Positions 62,037 through 64,000 of a stretch of 64,000 nucleotides of DNA are shown piece by piece. This DNA comes from Kiritimatiellaeota bacterium B1221. Lineage in GTDB: Bacteria > Verrucomicrobiota > Kiritimatiellia > SS1-B-03-39 > UBA6053. Positions within the stretch are counted from its first letter, which is position 1; each line of letters starts with the position of its first letter. Made by a program: the position numbers and the translations under genes. Location of the stretch: contig JARHXX010000002.1 of assembly GCA_029269125.1 (NCBI GenBank), positions 186,001 through 250,000 of the forward strand. The letters are read 5' to 3'. A model generated the notes under the pieces. The model saw only the letters and a list, made by a program, of their open reading frames with translations, was not told the origin of the DNA and made no database searches.

Positions 62037-62617
62037 TGGATCCCAATTCACCCACCTTTATTTTTCTCAATGCCTTCCTGATTAATAACTTTGTGTTGGC
62101 CATGTTTTTGGGACTTTGCCCGTTCCTTGGGGTTTCCGGTAAAATTAAAACGGCCGGGAACATGGGCATGGCGGTGACCTTTGTGATGTTGGTCAGTTCC
62201 ATCTGTGCCTTCGGATTAAATGTTCTCCTCACCCGCTTCGATCTCGAGTTCCTGAAGCTGATTTCCTATATTGCGGTCATTGCTTCGGCGGTACAACTGG
62301 TGGAAATGACGGTAAAACGATTCAGTCCCGCTTTGTTTCGGGCCCTGGGAATTTTTCTGCCGCTGATCACCACCAACTGTGCGATTTTAGGATTAGCGCT
62401 GTTTCAAACCGCACGTGAATATACCTTTGTGCAGTCTCTGGCTTTTGCTTTAGGCGCAGGGGCCGGATTCACCTTGGCACTGTTATTGATGGCGGGGTTG
62501 CGGGAAAAACTTGATCTGGCGGACGTACCCTCGGTGGCCCGGGGCGCGGCCTTGAGCTTAATGATTGCCGGATTGTTATCACTTGCCTTTATGGGCTTTG
62601 CGGGGTTGGGCGGATGA
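62036..62617 (+). CDS. rnfA: Rnf electron transport complex subunit RnfA
   Basis: A 193-residue six-helix membrane subunit related to RnfE. NAFLINNFVLAMFLGLCPFLGVSGK and LPLITTNCAILGLALF carry the cysteines that hold the shared [2Fe-2S] cluster at the RnfA/RnfE interface. The ATG overlaps the rnfE stop by 1 bp. A 4-bp overlap with the next small gene follows, so the small gene is part of the same operon. Confidence 0.95.
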   Translation: MDPNSPTFIFLNAFLINNFVLAMFLGLCPFLGVSGKIKTAGNMGMAVTFVMLVSSICAFGLNVLLTRFDLEFLKLISYIAVIASAVQLVEMTVKRFSPALFRALGIFLPLITTNCAILGLALFQTAREYTFVQSLAFALGAGAGFTLALLLMAGLREKLDLADVPSVARGAALSLMIAGLLSLAFMGFAGLGG

Positions 62618-62880
62618 TTGAAAAACTGGTTATTTCAATTGCAGTGATTTTTGTTTTCACCTGGTTGTGGGTAAAGTTTCAGGATGCCGGACGTAAATTT
62701 GCCAAAAAACATCCGGAGTTCGGCCGCTATCGTGAAGAAGGCGGTGAATGCGGCAAAACGTGTGGATGTGCCAATTGGAAACACTGTATGCTCAAGTCAG
62801 AGGCCGGAAAACAAAAACATCGAATTGATCCGGCTGATCTGCAGGATCAGACCGATCCGTCCGATCAACCGAATATTTAA
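62614..62880 (+). CDS. Small Cys-rich membrane protein of the rnf operon
   Basis: An 88-residue protein translationally coupled to rnfA. Residues about 5-22 (VISIAVIFVFTWLWVKF) form a single membrane anchor. Residues about 44-58 are a cysteine-rich stretch (GECGKTCGCANWKHC: four Cys), a possible metal site. The C-terminal ~25 residues are low-complexity (DPADLQDQTDPSDQ), apparently encoded by a GATC-rich repeat. It is not one of the six standard Rnf subunits, and I do not recognise a family. Confidence 0.65.
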   Translation: MIEKLVISIAVIFVFTWLWVKFQDAGRKFAKKHPEFGRYREEGGECGKTCGCANWKHCMLKSEAGKQKHRIDPADLQDQTDPSDQPNI

Positions 62881-62903
62881 ACTCACTCCCCAAAGGAATC
62901 CTA

Positions 62904-63764
62904 ATGAACTTAACCGAATACGATATCAGTCGCCCTTATCATGCTGTGGTTGCCCGCACAGAGCGTATTACACCGGAGAACACCGATGAAGTCATTCATA
63001 TCACCTTGAATATTGATTCAGCCACTTTTAATTATTTGGAAGGGCAGAGTATCGGGGTATTGGTTCCCGGCCCCCACAGCTTTGGTAACACCCACCATAT
63101 GCGCCTTTACTCGATTGCCAGTTCGCGTCAGGGGGAGGGGCAGAATATGTCAGAACTCTCCATCTGTGTGCGTCGTTGCTTTTACATCGATGAGGTGAGT
63201 GGTGAACGTCATCCGGGGGTCGCCTCCAATTATCTCTGCGAACGTAAAGCCGGTGATGAAATTCTGATTGTGGGGCCATATGGACGTCAGTTTCTTGCCC
63301 CGCGAGATCCCAGTTGTAACATGTTGATGATCGGTGTGGGAACCGGGATTGCCCCTTTCCGTGCCTTCCTGAAACACATTTATAATGAACGAAAAGATTG
63401 GCAGGGAAAGGTACGTTTATTCTATGGCGCAAACAGTGGCATGGACAGTTTGTATCAGAACGACAAGAACGACGATTTGACGCTCTACTATGACGAAGAA
63501 ACTTTCGAAGCGTTTCAGGCCCTGAGTCCACGTCCGCATTTGGATGATCCCATTGATATGGCCTCCGCCGTCAAAGCGCACGCGGAGGAAGTCTGGGCGA
63601 TGATCCAAAACGAAAAGACCTACGTCTATGTTGCGGGACTCGCACGTTTAGAAGAGCAGATGGATGAAGTGCTGTCAGAAATTGCCGGTTCCGAAGAGGT
63701 TTGGGAAGCGACGAAGCAGGAGCTTATCACCCAGCGCCGCTGGTCGACGCTGTTTTACGCCTGA
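62904..63764 (+). CDS. Ferredoxin-NADP reductase-like flavoprotein
   Basis: A 286-residue plant-type FNR fold enzyme. The FAD motif R-x-Y-S is in HHMRLYSIASSRQG, the nucleotide site is VGTGIAPFRAFLKHIY, VRLFYGANSGMDSLYQND is the P-binding strand, and VYVAGLARLEEQMDEVL lies before the C terminus RRWSTLFYA. It is 23 bp after the small Cys-rich gene on the same strand. It would oxidise reduced ferredoxin to make NADPH, complementing Rnf, which makes NADH; this role is inferred from family and position. Confidence 0.85.
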   Translation: MNLTEYDISRPYHAVVARTERITPENTDEVIHITLNIDSATFNYLEGQSIGVLVPGPHSFGNTHHMRLYSIASSRQGEGQNMSELSICVRRCFYIDEVSGERHPGVASNYLCERKAGDEILIVGPYGRQFLAPRDPSCNMLMIGVGTGIAPFRAFLKHIYNERKDWQGKVRLFYGANSGMDSLYQNDKNDDLTLYYDEETFEAFQALSPRPHLDDPIDMASAVKAHAEEVWAMIQNEKTYVYVAGLARLEEQMDEVLSEIAGSEEVWEATKQELITQRRWSTLFYA

Positions 63765-64000
63765 GTCATCTGCAGCTGGCGCCGTTTACGAACCCGGGCA
63801 ACATTCCGGCCAGCCATTCAGCAAAATATGGCAGGCCACGACTGCGAAGCCTGGGCCGCACATCCGGGACACCGGATTTGTGCGGAGATCTTGAGTTTGT
63901 GAGGTCTCCAGAGGACCCACCCCCCCGGCGGTCGCTTGTTCAGCAGTTGGGGCTTTACGCCCCAATGGCGGACGCTTTACTGTCTCGAAAGCCCCGTTCT
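63765..64000. other. GC-rich intergenic end of the window
   Basis: No gene is supported after the FNR-like gene. A short frame here (to 63894) lacks coding character. A 7-bp hairpin TTGGGGC / GCCCCAA with loop TTTAC occurs at 63947-63965, and a C-rich run is at 63918-63926. A terminator for the rnf operon has not been found in the sequence shown. Confidence 0.4.

Overview
The window is about 64 kb of ordinary, gene-dense bacterial chromosome with moderate GC. There is no rRNA, tRNA, CRISPR array, insertion sequence or prophage that I can see. The best guess for the source is an anaerobic or facultative member of the Verrucomicrobiota or a related PVC-group phylum. The evidence for this is a PEP-CTERM-tagged exported protein, a sulfatase, intracellular GH88 and GH78 glycosidases, zinc-ribbon/coiled-coil proteins, an HPr kinase/HPr pair without visible PTS enzymes, LPS transport genes (so Gram-negative), and an Rnf complex with a very long pyruvate:ferredoxin oxidoreductase. 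The phylum call is inference from gene content, not from a marker gene.

Layout. 1-4.9 kb: a truncated methyltransferase-like end, aroQ-accB-accC, a PfkB sugar kinase and an exported alpha/beta hydrolase. 4.9-10.1 kb: a PabB-PabC fusion divergent from thyA-folA-flavin reductase (folate/thymidylate metabolism), then a BI-1 membrane protein and a second flavin reductase. 10.1-18.2 kb: a 1721-residue zinc-ribbon/coiled-coil protein, a small protein plus GT4 glycosyltransferase, an orphan ParA and a Cys-rich CWC protein. 18.4-25.6 kb: a sulfatase without signal peptide, a UbiA-like membrane protein overlapping an M23 peptidase, malate dehydrogenase with a clear terminator, a PEP-CTERM protein and tilS. 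25.7-28.9 kb: a minus-strand run of an M50-like membrane protease, ECF sigma, anti-sigma, exported coiled-coil protein and panB. 29-31.6 kb: a LamG-like exported protein, a TIGR01777 epimerase and a truncated globin. 31.6-36.1 kb: a sugar-catabolic island (GH78, SDR, GH88, XRE-cupin regulator). 36.4-40.3 kb: malic enzyme, an SRP RNA gene, trpD and a dGTPase-like HD hydrolase. 40.3-44.5 kb: lptC-like, lptA, lptB, hpf, hprK, ptsH, then a Gly-rich RRM protein with a strong terminator. 44.4-47.3 kb: a 780-bp gene-poor stretch and an exported nuclease. 47.3-52.3 kb: a DtxR-family regulator divergent from a Mn/Zn/Fe ABC transporter whose first permease carries its own DtxR-like domain. 52.5-63.8 kb: rnfB, a giant PFOR, rnfC-D-G-E-A, a small Cys-rich membrane protein and a ferredoxin-NADP reductase-like enzyme.

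How they work together. The last block links pyruvate oxidation (PFOR, reduced ferredoxin) to Rnf (ferredoxin:NAD+ oxidoreductase coupled to ion pumping) and a flavin reductase. Malate dehydrogenase and malic enzyme would feed pyruvate, and GH78/GH88 would feed rhamnose and unsaturated uronate. The HprK/HPr pair probably acts in regulation rather than sugar uptake.

The most notable items are the PFOR gene inserted inside the rnf cluster together with its C-terminal ferredoxin-like extension; the permease-DtxR fusion and the repeat-rich regulator/transporter intergenic region; the giant zinc-ribbon coiled-coil protein; an M50-like protease next to an ECF sigma/anti-sigma pair; and an SRP RNA with an apparently shortened apical hairpin.
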